Below, piece after piece: positions 31,997-42,424 of a DNA stretch of 64,000 nucleotides (position 1 is its first letter; each line of letters begins with the position of its first letter). The DNA is taken from NCBI GenBank assembly GCA_964035575.1, contig OZ037902.1, positions 558,001 to 622,000 on the forward strand, read 5' to 3'. This DNA is from Rhynchopus sp. YZ270_cl-10 (lineage: Eukaryota > Euglenozoa > Diplonemea > Diplonemida > Diplonemidae). The notes beneath the pieces were generated by a model. It did no database searches, was not told where the DNA came from, and saw only the letters and a list, made by a program, of their open reading frames with translations. The position numbers and the translations under genes were made by a program.

Positions 31997-33383
31997 TTAG
32001 ATGAAGGAAAGGGGTAAAAAGGGTGTGATCTCCCACAGCACCACAATGCAGAGGAGTGCGTGCAGGAGCCCTGCCCCGAACTGCAGAAGCGAGGCGGAGC
32101 AGTGGTCGCGTAGGTTTGCCCAGTCGGTCTCCTCGCAGTGTGTGATGACTGCACCACCCCTCCCGATCGTCACAGAGAGACAGCAGAAGCTGGCTAGACA
32201 CAAGATCTGAAGGGAAATGAAAAAAAGGGATTAAAACTAGACGATATCATCCGCCAACTGATTTTGATAACAATAAAAATATAACAGTGTTTTTCGTTGA
32301 ACGCAGCCAAATAGGGGTATCTGTTTGGCGCAAAGGTGAAATGAATCAAGGGGAAATACTGTTATACAAGATCTGAACGTTGGCTTTCTTTTTGTCTAGT
32401 TTCTTAATACACTACGTGTTAGGAAAAATATAAAGCGAAAAAGTAGGATGCAGGAGGTTTGTATGACGCAAAATGGAACTGATAAAAAGAAAATAAATAT
32501 GCCTCGTACACGCACATCTTGGAAAGGATGAAGTAAAATTCAATCACCTAAAAAATTGTTTCATTGTTTCATATACATTCTTTTTCTAATGAAAAGAAGG
32601 TACAGAGGGTGCTAAAGAAGTACCCTTGCTTTTTTGTGGGAATCACCTAAAAAATAAAAAAAAGAAGTGAAGTTGATGCAAACGCCTAAGCGGGGTGTAG
32701 AGAGAGAGAAAGAGGAGCTGCGAAGAGGAGGGAAAAAAGCACATACCTGTGTCCCCCTGTAAATCACCCCAGGTATTTCCTTTTCTACTAATGTGTACGA
32801 GAGAAGGGTTGCCCTGAAATTAAAAAAAATATAAAAAAACAAATGTTAAAAGATGAACCTTCGACTCTCTGCCGCAATAGAGATCTTTAAGTAAGACGAA
32901 AACCTTTTAAAAGGTCTAAAAGCGAATCAAACGGACAATTATAAAACATTATTTCGTTTTCCGTATTGCCCTAAGCGCTGCTCTCTAACTAAAAGATGTT
33001 ATGTTTTTGAAAAAAGATCGGGTTGTTTGTGCGCTCAAAGCCGGAAAACAAAAAAGGTGAAACAATGTGTTAAACTGAAGGTTGTTGTGGTTTATTGAGT
33101 ACTCAAAGAAAACAAGCAAATCTTCTGTGTTTTTTTCCAATCCGTTTTTGTTTGCCCTGCAGCGCTGCCTCCAATCTTTTTAGAATTGTTTTTATCAAAA
33201 AAAAAGCCCCATAACATACGCTATTGCTGACATAATCAGACAAAGCACATCTGCGACACGAAGCGTACTGACCCCTCCCTCGTGGTCCATGCCCACCCCA
33301 AACCCCACCAGATACAAGAGCAGTGTGATTGTGTACGCAGCAAGAATCACTTTGCGTGAGGGCTTGGGTATGGGTAGACCCAT
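31997..33383 (-). CDS. Small four-helix membrane protein, family unknown
   Basis: Three exons built from splice signals: 33383-33220, 32813-32747 and 32206-31997 (introns 406 and 540 bp, both donors GTATGT, acceptors TTTAATTTCAG and TTTCCCTTCAG, phases consistent). The product is 146 residues. Helices: about 12-29, 38-57, 78-98 and 112-136; a short loop with paired Cys-containing segments precedes the last helix. The layout recalls MARVEL/tetraspan-like proteins, but I see no family signature. The second intron carries an H2 and an H4 cassette. The 67-nt middle exon is the least certain part, although its frame and both splice sites fit. Confidence 0.68.
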
Positions 33384-35277
33384 TGTCGCTCCCCCTCCCC
33401 CCTCCCTCCCCCACCCTCTACCCTTCCTGCCCCTCTGTAGTGTTGTTGTAAGGGGGCAATAAAGGTGGAACACTTATATAGGGGTAGCTCCTTATGTTGA
33501 TAGTATGAAAGGGATAATGGTATTTGAAGGAAACACCAAAGAAAGAGAGAGAGGAACAGTACTGAATTGTTTCATATACATTCTTTGACGAAAAGAATGG
33601 AGGGTGCTAAAAAATGTACCCTTGCTTTTTTTATGTTTTGTTGTGGTTATGATAACAACTAATAAAAGTTGACTGAAATGCAAAGCCCGCTCGTGAAACA
33701 GTGTGCTATGGTGCAATGAGACGGTGCATCGGAGTATACCACGATGAAGGCCTACATCCATTTCGAAAAAGAAATGATTGTAAAATGCTGTACCCGGAGG
33801 GGGGACAGGATGGCGTACTGCCCACCTCTGCATGCACACACACCCAACTTCCCTACGACGAACCTGGTGCTGCTGATGTAGCGCCATAAGGCAGATGTGC
33901 TCTGCTTCCTCTGCGAGGCGGGATATTTGAACGGCAACTTAAGATCATTCATACGACAATGAGTCAGTGATGCGACATGGCGTGCGGATTTTTAAAACTA
34001 CTTTGGGATTCAAGAGAAGACACGCAGAGGGGGCAGGGTTGTTCCTTGTTCTCGGGAAAAACAGCAAAATTCTGGATTTATGTTCCCGTTTTTTTCCTTT
34101 TTTTGGGTGGGTTTTTTTGCCCTTTTTCGGGCTTTCCGAGCTCTACCCTCACTGTAGTGGGGTCATTTCGAGAAAATGGACAAGTTCTTGATTGATACAA
34201 ATTTTGGTTACGACCACTAGTGAGTTGCTCACAATGCTAAATGAGTGTCAGAACTGTGATTCTGGGCCCACTTTAACCGCCCTTCGAAATTCAAAAAGGG
34301 GTCCCAAACCCGGGCGCGCTACACTCGCGCGGAACTTTTTGCAGCTTTGGTCTAGTTGCATTTTTGGCTGCAAAATGCAAGGGGACCCCCAAAGACGTTG
34401 GGAATATTATTTGGATGGGGCAGTGATTTTGTACCTGCATACACGCTCCCTCGCGGTAACCGCGTGCATGCCAATGAAGTGCTCTCTGGGGTTCGATAAC
34501 CCGTGGAACCAGTGCTTCCGCCGATGAACGGTGAGGCGTTGCACTTCTCTTTTTGCGGAGCAAAAAATAATATAAATGGCGCCGCAGGCAAAAAATTTTG
34601 AGTACAGTGTAAAAATCTAGCTTCCAACGAACCCTTTTTTGCAGAGCAAAAAATGAAAAATGGCGCCGCAGGCAAAAAAAAATTGGGGGTACAGCCCTGA
34701 CGGTGCAGGATTTTGTTGTCAATTTTTTTTTTCTTGCCCCCTGAAAACTCTTGCTTTTGAGAGTTTCGACCATTTCACCACACTGGTGGTGTGTCACCTA
34801 CAGTGAAACCCACTAGAAACCACAAGAAAGCCCCCCAAGGAAAAAAAGGAAAAAAAAAAAGGAAAAAAAAACTAAAATCCAGAATTTCATGTTCTCGGTC
34901 CCACTTAGGAACTTCCCTGAGAGGGGGGCTATTTTTTTTTTTTGAGATAATGTGTGTACAACCAAAGCATTTCTTTCTGGTCAACTTCCAAAATCCTAAT
35001 CCGCTATGAGAAATTCCTGGTGCACAACACATCTAGAAAAAAAAAAGACAAAAGCAAAAGCCAATATCTTTTGAGATAATTTTTCTTGTGGGTACAGATT
35101 GTATCACAATGCGCAACCCGCATTTGTTCCTCCTCCCCCCTCGAACAAAGTAAAGAGACCACCACATCATACAGCATTTCTGCAAATATCTTCTCCCCCC
35201 CTTTGAGCTTTTCACCTTCACCAGCTCACCATCCTCCTCCCAACCCACTTCTCACGACACCCTTCCTCCTCTCTATT
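33384..35277. other. Intergenic with degenerate dispersed repeats
   Basis: Between 33,970 and 34,200 is a diverged copy of the sequence family seen at 47,650-48,330 (shared GTGGGGTCA and AAATGGACAAGTTCTTG). Two GGCGCCGCAGGCAAAAAA strings lie at 34,576 and 34,661. No gene seen. Confidence 0.6.
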
Positions 35278-37188
35278 CTACCCTCTCAGCCGTTTGGCCG
35301 TTGTGGTCACAAGGCGGAGAAGTTTTTCACGAGCCTGAACTTCGGAGAGTTTTGACTTCATCACAATCTCTTTTGGAGAAGGGAAATTCCGGGTTAGTGC
35401 TGAAGAGTGTCGAAGGGGTGCCCTGTAGGCAGGGGGGTGTATTGCCGCTGCGTTGGCCTTCAGAAGGTTTTGCACTGTCTTATGAGAAGGTATCTCCCTT
35501 GCTACAGGCTGTAGGGGTGGTTTTGCCCCGGAAATATCACTTAAGATGCTTTCTAGGCTCCGTAGGGTCTTCACTGCTTCTTTCTGGGGCCTTTTTGGTG
35601 TCCGTTCCTCGGTTGCCTTCTCTGTCTTTTGCCCCTCCGCAAAAACGTCGTATTCATCAGAATCTAACACAGTTTTCTCTTCTTGAGGTGCCGCTTTAAA
35701 ATCCATTGTAAGGTCATCAACACTCATTTGTGGAGTGTTCCGTATCATCTTGACATCCGGTAGGTTTAAGTGAAGGGACGCACCCCAACGGTCAATGAAT
35801 ATAGGAAGGAGCCGTGGTGCGCTGACAGTCGCTGCACGCATATCATAGAACCGGAGGATGTCAGTGTTCACGTGGAATTCATGCGACATTGGGACAATGA
35901 ATTGAGCCTCCTGTGCACCTTGCAAGGCAGCGTGCGCAGCATGGCGTAGACCTAAGGTATACACAAAGGATAGCTGAGTGTACAGAACCCTCCGGTTTGG
36001 GTATCCCTGGGTAAAGGCTTGCAACGCGATACTCTCTGCAAGCTTGGTGCAGTCACGCAGTTTTTTGTCAAATTCATGAGGCAAACCGGATGGTGTAGGG
36101 AACGCCTCGGTCTGTGGTGGAAGCTGTGCATGCGTCCGAAACATTTCACGCCACACTGCAGAAAGCAACGTTGTGTAGGTAAGCAGACCGGGAACCACTC
36201 CATTTTGGGACATCTGGCGCGATATTTTGAAGCACTCTGCAATGTCATTCTCAGCGACGGCCAGCACCGCGTTGTAATGCTCTGGGATATGCCGGTTGTG
36301 TATTGCGAAGAACTCTCTGAAGAGAAGCGAGGCCTTCTTTGTCTGCATCTGCCACCTGCACGTCATCATCAGACCTACCTCTACCATTAGCGGGAGCGCG
36401 CTGGTATCGACCACCTTGCGTCTCCGAAACCACTCAAGAACACGAACACCATCTTGGTACGACCGGCAACACTTCAGTGCAGACAGCAGCATTGCCTGCG
36501 TCGGGATGCACGCATCGTCGTCCAGCCCTGCAAGAATCTTCAGCATCTTCTCTGTCGCTGCCCCCTCCCTCCCCTCCACCTCGCTTGCCGTGCACAACAA
36601 CGCACTATCATACACCCCTTCCGTCGGCTCAGCAAACCCTGCCGCCTTCATCGCAGTTCTCACTCTTTGCCACTCCTTGAGTTCCCCAAGCCTTGCGTAG
36701 CCATAGAGCAGTGATGTATAAGCTGAAGAGGATATACATTTTTTTCCATACTTTTCAATAAATTCTTCAAAATGTCGTTCCAATTCCCGTGGCTGCGCGG
36801 TAACCCACCGGAGTGCGAGCATTGCAGACGCTATGGTAAATGAACCTATCTTACAGCTCCGGGCTTCAAGCCGTGAGATATCGGTGACTATGCGACGCCG
36901 CAAAAACGCTGCCTGCTTTCGCGTTACATAAAAGCGCTTCTTCTCTAATGGCATGACATAGTGTTGCTTCAAAAATAAAGCCACGCCATGGTCCGACAAC
37001 GCCTCCGGAAGCAGGTGGTCCTCCCCTATCGCCACCAACGGAATGTCCTCTGCACGAGAGATAAGACCGTAGCCTTTCACAGCGTTCGGTGCTACCGGCT
37101 TTTCAAAGAGCGCATCGCGTGGGGCACTTCGCTTTGTAATAGAGTACAACGTTCCCTTTCCGATTGGGTTCTTCAGCGCATCTGGCAT
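35278..37188 (-). CDS. PPR-type (pentatricopeptide repeat-like) protein 1
   Basis: 636 residues, single exon. The ATG at 37188 is chosen; the frame extends upstream only into a T-rich tract. From about residue 120 on, the protein is a series of helical-hairpin units with the look of PPR repeats: SSAYTSLLYGYARLGELKEW, GVVPGLLTYTTLLSAV and others with the usual Y-x-x-L-L and A-R-x-G spacing. PPR proteins bind single-stranded RNA in mitochondria or plastids; here a mitochondrial RNA-processing role is likely (inference). The basic N-terminus could be a targeting signal. I cannot count repeats reliably by eye. The C-terminal 120 residues are charged and not repeat-like. Confidence 0.75.
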   Translation of the reverse strand: MPDALKNPIGKGTLYSITKRSAPRDALFEKPVAPNAVKGYGLISRAEDIPLVAIGEDHLLPEALSDHGVALFLKQHYVMPLEKKRFYVTRKQAAFLRRRIVTDISRLEARSCKIGSFTIASAMLALRWVTAQPRELERHFEEFIEKYGKKCISSSAYTSLLYGYARLGELKEWQRVRTAMKAAGFAEPTEGVYDSALLCTASEVEGREGAATEKMLKILAGLDDDACIPTQAMLLSALKCCRSYQDGVRVLEWFRRRKVVDTSALPLMVEVGLMMTCRWQMQTKKASLLFREFFAIHNRHIPEHYNAVLAVAENDIAECFKISRQMSQNGVVPGLLTYTTLLSAVWREMFRTHAQLPPQTEAFPTPSGLPHEFDKKLRDCTKLAESIALQAFTQGYPNRRVLYTQLSFVYTLGLRHAAHAALQGAQEAQFIVPMSHEFHVNTDILRFYDMRAATVSAPRLLPIFIDRWGASLHLNLPDVKMIRNTPQMSVDDLTMDFKAAPQEEKTVLDSDEYDVFAEGQKTEKATEERTPKRPQKEAVKTLRSLESILSDISGAKPPLQPVAREIPSHKTVQNLLKANAAAIHPPAYRAPLRHSSALTRNFPSPKEIVMKSKLSEVQAREKLLRLVTTTAKRLRG

Positions 37189-38934
37189 TGCTTCAGAATG
37201 CAAAAAAATGACCAAAAAAAAAAGTGTATGAGATGATCCTAAGCTTCGTGCTTAAAAGAATTCTTGTTAAAAAGGGTTGCAAGTGCCTGAGTCAGACGCA
37301 AGCACCAAATGTCCCCCTTCTACATCAAGTGTGTGTAAGGTGAAAGGTGAGGAGGAGAGAGAGGGGGTATCTGATCGGAAATGAAGGAGAGGGAAAAGGG
37401 GTTTGAAGTGGAGTGGGGTGGTTGAGAAAGTGGTCGTTATTTTTATTTTTATTTTTTTCGTACTGTAATTGCGTGGGACACCCAAATTAAGGAGGGAATA
37501 GGGGAAAGAAAAATTGTAAAGATGAATGTGCACACACATCTTACAAGAGGGGGTGGGGGTGTGCTGTCCCAATTGCGTTGTTTTTAAAAAAATTAGAAAC
37601 ACAAAAAGTATTATGGGGATAACGACAGGGTCTACTCTAAAGGGATGTTGTGTTAAACCCTTCTATTCTTATTTTAGTTTTCTTTCCAATAGCCAACGCA
37701 GGTACAGATAAAAGTGAAGTTGATAGTGCAAACGCCTCTGGGACGCAGACACTGACACTCCGCGGAGATAAAAGAGAAGGCTCTTTTGAAAGCGCACTCC
37801 CCGCCTCACCGGACAAAGAAAAGGCTGGTCAGATGGTTCTAAGCCTCACTGTGCTCAGTCCCCATAAGATGCTCTCAACTCCTAATATGTGTGAAGGTGC
37901 AACACAATACATCCTGTAATCAAGTCATACGGGGATGCGACCCATATAGGCTAAAGCCTTGAGGCAGAGGAAGAGTACGAGGTTGTGTACCACAAAGCAG
38001 ATTAAAAGTCTTATTTGCATCACGCCGATTTATTGTGTAGCTTTCCCCAAGCAAAGGTTGCACGGTTACTTGAATCCACGCCAAAATGCAGAAAACAATC
38101 TCTGTCCGTCCCCATCCCCCCTCCGTTCCCAAAATATCGAAGGAAGGGGGGTTTAAAAACCCAGGTTGCAATATTTAAAAAAAAGGCCGGAGGTGCTATC
38201 AGTAGTAAGTTCGTGCCATTCGCCAGGCCATCACTGTAGTGCCGTCATCTAGCTTCAGCTTTGCGGGGGCAGGGAAGGCGAGCTGTGTGTGGTTGAAAGT
38301 TTTTAACATTACTTTTATTCTATTCTGACAGATAACACCTCTCTGTCCAACTTCGAGATTCAAATAATTCAAGAACACAACTCCATTGTGGAGATTCACA
38401 GGGGTCACCGGTTGTGAGATGGAGCGGCGCGTCAGGATTGGGATCCACACAATGTACGTGATCCCCGAAGTTCATGCAAATCACATTAAATTGAAGAACG
38501 CTTCAAACTACACCGGGCACGCCTACCGCCGATCAAGTGCTCAATACCTGTGCGATGAAGGTGCCAGCGTGGAGACCATGAAACGCCAGTTTGGCTGGGA
38601 GAACAGTACAATGGTTAACACCTATGTGAAGCGGTCTAGACGTCTCCAGCAAAAACAAGTCGCCGACCTCCTCATCTGGAAAGCTTTTATTCCCGACGAT
38701 CCTGCAATCCACCCACCACCCAATAAATACAGCAGGGCAATGACACAAAAGCCGAGGAAAGAATTTGGTAATGTCATTCAAGAGGCGTACGTAGTCCAGG
38801 GAAAACAACACTCGCGATGGGGATAGGAAACAGATGCCAATTTAACAAAAAGGAAAGAAAATAAAGATGTCTCTCGTGCACACACATCTAATGGAAATAC
38901 AAATACCACTGTGGGAGGGGAAAAAAAGGGGGGG
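37189..38934. other. Intergenic with cassettes and a recombinase fragment
   Basis: H1 cassettes at 37,231 and 37,831, H4 at 37,267 and 37,722, H2 at 37,518 and 38,863, and a + strand tyrosine-recombinase fragment at 38,386-38,826. No complete gene. Confidence 0.7.
38386..38826 (+). mobile_element. Tyrosine-recombinase fragment (Crypton- or DIRS-like)
   Basis: A C-terminal piece of a tyrosine recombinase. An H-x-x-R box (GHAYRRSSAQYLCDEG) is followed by the W-containing segment and the tyrosine nucleophile region (GWENSTMVNTYVKRS), the order seen in Crypton and DIRS/Ngaro transposon recombinases. The N-terminal part of the enzyme is missing and no element ends were found, so it is an incomplete relic. 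It is on the strand opposite to the host genes. Crypton is favoured only by the look of the H-x-x-R region. Confidence 0.7.
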
Positions 38935-39810
38935 TCAAAATACCTCACGTGCCAGCTGGTTCTTCACAAGATTCAGCAGATCCTTGTCGGAATCCTTGCT
39001 CGCAACGTCTGTTACAATCACCACCGACCCGACACGTGCCTTTTGCACCCAGTTCCGTAAAATAGCCATCTGCAAAAAGAAAAGAGAATATTATTAACAC
39101 TGAGTTTACATCGGGTGATGCCGGGGTTACATAAAAATCATTTCAGAGAGGGATCCCTTCCCCTCGGCTAGCTTGAGGCTGAAAACCCCACTTTTTCACC
39201 AGCCTGATCACTTCCCCTCACCCTGACAACTACATTGAACCCAGAGAACTGCATGTTGTACACATCCTAATAGAACCCAAAATAAACCCAAACATACTGC
39301 ATGGTGGTAAGGGAACTTCGGTGCAGGGTCGACGTTGACCCACACAAGGTCGAGGTTGGTGTGCGTTCTGTGCTCATCTGTGGCGCTGCGCTCGAGGAGC
39401 TTGCCCTTCCAGCGCTCTGTGGCGGCTGCGGTGGTGTACTCAGCTTGGGGGTGGTCGACGTGCAGCTGCTGGCACATGGTCCAGGTTTTGATGATCGTGA
39501 GCGCTTGGTCTGCGGAGTTAGGCCCGAAGATGACTGCCTCGTGTTTGCCTTCTTCCTGCATTTGGGTGCCAACGTCGAGAAGGGTCAGCGCCCCTGCACG
39601 CAGTGGGGGTATCAGCACACTTGACGCAGCAGGTGCGTCTTGTCGTGACGTCGTTGCGCTAGAAGATGTCTGCCGTTTGAGCTCATCCGTTGTTGCCAGA
39701 AGCTCGCGGTTGACATCCTGCAGTCGACTGTCCTGTCGCGACGTCTGCGTCCAACACACAACCATCACCACCACCGCCACGATCGCAAGCTTCACGTTCT
39801 CAGACCCCAT
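38935..39810 (-). CDS. Small membrane-anchored protein, function unknown
   Basis: Two exons, 39810-39298 and 39069-38935 (228-bp intron, donor GTATGT, acceptor TTCTTTTTGCAG, phase 0); 215 residues. A signal-anchor helix (about 8-20, LAIVAVVVMVVCW) is followed by a short coiled, Ser/Thr-rich stalk and a soluble domain of about 140 residues without a motif I recognise. The C-terminal part alternates hydrophobic and charged stretches (VGSVVIVTDVAS). It sits between two PPR genes, which says little about its job. A tiny further intron near the stop cannot be excluded and would change only the last residues. Confidence 0.6.
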
Positions 39811-40071
39811 TGTTTTAAAGAGTCAAGCCAGTTTCTTTTTTTTGTGTAACTCTGAATAGGTGCATTGAGAATAAAGTGACAAAAATTACAAAACACACAC
39901 AAATTCAAGAAAATAAACCACTCACCTGTTCAGGCCTACCCAACACGGCTAGAAATGCTATAGACAAGCTACACCTCCACCACTCTCTGCAACACAGCAC
40001 CACCTCCACCTCCACCTCCCCCTCCTCCTCTCCTCCCTCCCTTCGTGTAAATGCGTCCCACAACATCGACT

Positions 40072-41382
40072 TCATGCACCCCCTCCCTCTTCTAACCTCC
40101 GTTTTTCCCTTTCCGCTATTTCGAGGTATTTTGTAAGGCGTGGGTTGGTTTGCTTCCAGCCGGACCGCTCTCGGGACGGGCCGGTCATACCACGTGCCCT
40201 TTGTTGCATACGATGCGATTCAGTGTGTGGGAGACGGAGAATGAGAGCACGGAGAGCGGAAAGCTGCCCACATAGGGCGTACATTTCAGCCATTTTGAGG
40301 GTCGTTGCGAGACAGCTTCGTGCAGAGAGGTGCTCTGCGTGGAGTTGTTTGAACGCAGCTTCTGCCACCTTGATATACCCCTCTTGCACAGGAACAGACG
40401 CATATCGTCCCATCGCTGCCACCGCAAGCATCACAGCATGGTACGTCTCCGCTGTCCGTACATGCTCTGCATCTGCAGATAGCCCTCCTAATAAATCAGC
40501 CTCCCCACTCCCCTTCTTCCCCTTCGTGTGTTTATACAATACCAGAACCCGAGGAAGGTCTCCAACAGAGGCGTGGATCTTCATAAGAAGGTTTGTTGTG
40601 ATGATGTTGTGTTGTGGAATGGAGGCTGCGAAGTGTGCTGCGGTGTCTCGCATGGTGTGGCAGCGGTGGAGGATTTCCATGCGTTCTCTGTATGGAAGGT
40701 CAGAAGCTGTAGCCGATGTGGTTAAGATTTGTGTAGCATGCACCTTGAGGACTGAGTTGTACATTCGGGTGTCGGGGAGGTGGCCCAGCTGGGTGGACCG
40801 TTTGAGAATCTTTTCTGCAGTGGTTGGTAGTACACACGCTGACACCGCTTCAGAACAGAGCTTTGCAGAGATCGGAATGCCTTCCTTCTGCATTAATGCA
40901 AAAATGCCTAATACATTGTCTTCATCGTTTAGGACACCAAAGGCAGTGATCGCGGCCTGGTACATTTCGGGTGTAGCAGGTTTTGCTTGCGTTTTGTGGT
41001 ATAGGGAGATTGCGCTGAGTACCCCTTTGATGTCTCCTTTGAGGGCATGTCCGCGGGAGAGTGCGTTGTAGACGCGGTCGGGGATGGAGAGGTCTTTGGT
41101 CTGCATGGTGTTGAGGAGTTGTGTGGCGAAGGTGGTGCTGCCCAAGGAGGCTAGGAGGCGGACGGCAGACTCGAGGGTGGCGCCTGCGACAGGGTGGCCT
41201 GCGTGCTGCCAGTCGCAGACCTGGCGGTAGATCTGCAGTGCCACGTCGCTGCGTGCCTGTGCCGTGGTGTGGCCTCGTCCAGAGACATACATCCGTTCCC
41301 GTACCTCCCGTGTAGCGTGAAGCAAGTTATTCCTCAACATCGTATCTGTCATCAGCTTTGCGCAAGCAAAACTAAGCTTCAT
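40072..41382 (-). CDS. PPR-type protein 2
   Basis: Up to 436 residues, single exon. Repeated helical pairs with PPR spacing run through most of the protein (for example PDRVYNALSRGHALKGDIKG, TPEMYQAAITAFGVLNDEDN and DTRMYNSVLKVHA). The likely role is sequence-specific RNA binding in the mitochondrion. Start uncertain: upstream of the ATG at 41382 lies a long pyrimidine tract with no AG until just after that ATG (ATGAAGCTTAG). If the spliced leader joins at the first AG, translation would begin at residue 11 or 15. The last 50 residues are Arg/Lys-rich. Together with the larger PPR gene about 2.9 kb upstream in transcription order (different internal sequence, not a recent duplicate), this gives two PPR genes in one stretch. 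Confidence 0.78.
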   Translation of the reverse strand: MKLSFACAKLMTDTMLRNNLLHATREVRERMYVSGRGHTTAQARSDVALQIYRQVCDWQHAGHPVAGATLESAVRLLASLGSTTFATQLLNTMQTKDLSIPDRVYNALSRGHALKGDIKGVLSAISLYHKTQAKPATPEMYQAAITAFGVLNDEDNVLGIFALMQKEGIPISAKLCSEAVSACVLPTTAEKILKRSTQLGHLPDTRMYNSVLKVHATQILTTSATASDLPYRERMEILHRCHTMRDTAAHFAASIPQHNIITTNLLMKIHASVGDLPRVLVLYKHTKGKKGSGEADLLGGLSADAEHVRTAETYHAVMLAVAAMGRYASVPVQEGYIKVAEAAFKQLHAEHLSARSCLATTLKMAEMYALCGQLSALRALILRLPHTESHRMQQRARGMTGPSRERSGWKQTNPRLTKYLEIAEREKRRLEEGGGA

Positions 41383-41712
41383 TGTTGTGCGATATTGAAT
41401 ATAATTGTGGAGAGATAGGCAGAGGGAGATAGAGGGAGAGAATAGAATCTGACTTCAGGATATGACAAGAAAGGGTTTTTAATGATACTGAAGAGGGGGG
41501 CTCCAACGGAGGGGAGAGAGAAAGGGTATTGTTCACGACGACCTAGTTATACCCAAAAATAGAACAGACCCCCTGTTATATCAAGAATAGTACTGACAAC
41601 GCAGAGAAAAGTGAAAAAAAACAACAAAAAAGAAGTGTACTGACATATGATCAGTGGTGTGCAAACAAACCACAATAAAAGCAAAGTTACAGGTGCATGA
41701 CACCAATCTTTG

Positions 41713-41930
41713 CTTTGACCACAGGTGTAATGCCTGTGAGGTGTGTCGGGCGCAGGACCCCGTCCTGAGCTGTGTGGAGTGCTGCGAGAAGGGGCACCAC
41801 CACACCGCGGTCGGGACGAAGGTCCCCTTCAGCGCCTGGTGGAAAGGCCAGAGAGGCTGTTCGGCCACAATGAACGCAGACACCGTCCCTAAGAGAGCAT
41901 CGCCTAGGAAGATTACTGATACGACTAAGC
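41713..41930. other. Exon-like block of uncertain strand
   Basis: About 215 bp with exon-like GC content between AT-rich flanks. On the minus strand a good acceptor (CTCCCTCCTTTTGCTTAG) opens a hydrophobic frame that could be a membrane helix. On the + strand the frame is Cys-rich (RCNACEVCRAQDPVLSC). Neither has a matching partner exon I could confirm. Either an internal exon of an unmodelled gene or a relic. Confidence 0.35.
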
Positions 41931-42424
41931 AAAAGGAGGGAGTGGAGGGGGCAATGTGCTTTTTTTACTTTGAGATCTATGTCAGGGCACTATGTAAAAT
42001 ATAAAGCTTTGTCTTATTTTTGTTTTGTGAGGGATGTTGTTCACAGAAGTACAGAAGGAGAACAACTTCCCATATTCCCCCATATTCCTGTAGTATTCCC
42101 TCATATTTGCCACAACAGCAAAAGGGTATTAGGACTCTAAGCACGCTCTTATCCAAACAGGAACTTCCTAACCGTCATCAGTCCTTTCTAACAGATGGAA
42201 TTCTTTTGGGTGTGTTGTGTTCACGACACAGGGATATACGCTCTAAACAGAATGGGATTCTATCAAGAAAAACCTCAATAAAGAACAGTTTATAAGATGA
42301 CCCTAAGCCTCTCGTTAGTCACCTTATCATTATTTGCAATACATAGGGCACAAATCACACTTTTCATGTATTTCATTGGTGTTGCAGGTCACCTCCTACT
42401 AACCCATATGATGCCAGCCAAAGC

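Noticed and set aside
34435-34520. Possible tRNA near GGGTTCGATAACCC
   Set aside because: A T-arm-like hairpin is present, but there is no A box, anticodon arm or matching acceptor stem.
38908-38943. A 35-bp intron just before the stop of the small membrane protein
   Set aside because: The donor would be GTATTT, unlike the GTATG of every other intron, and the length is below the others; direct read-through to TGA is simpler.
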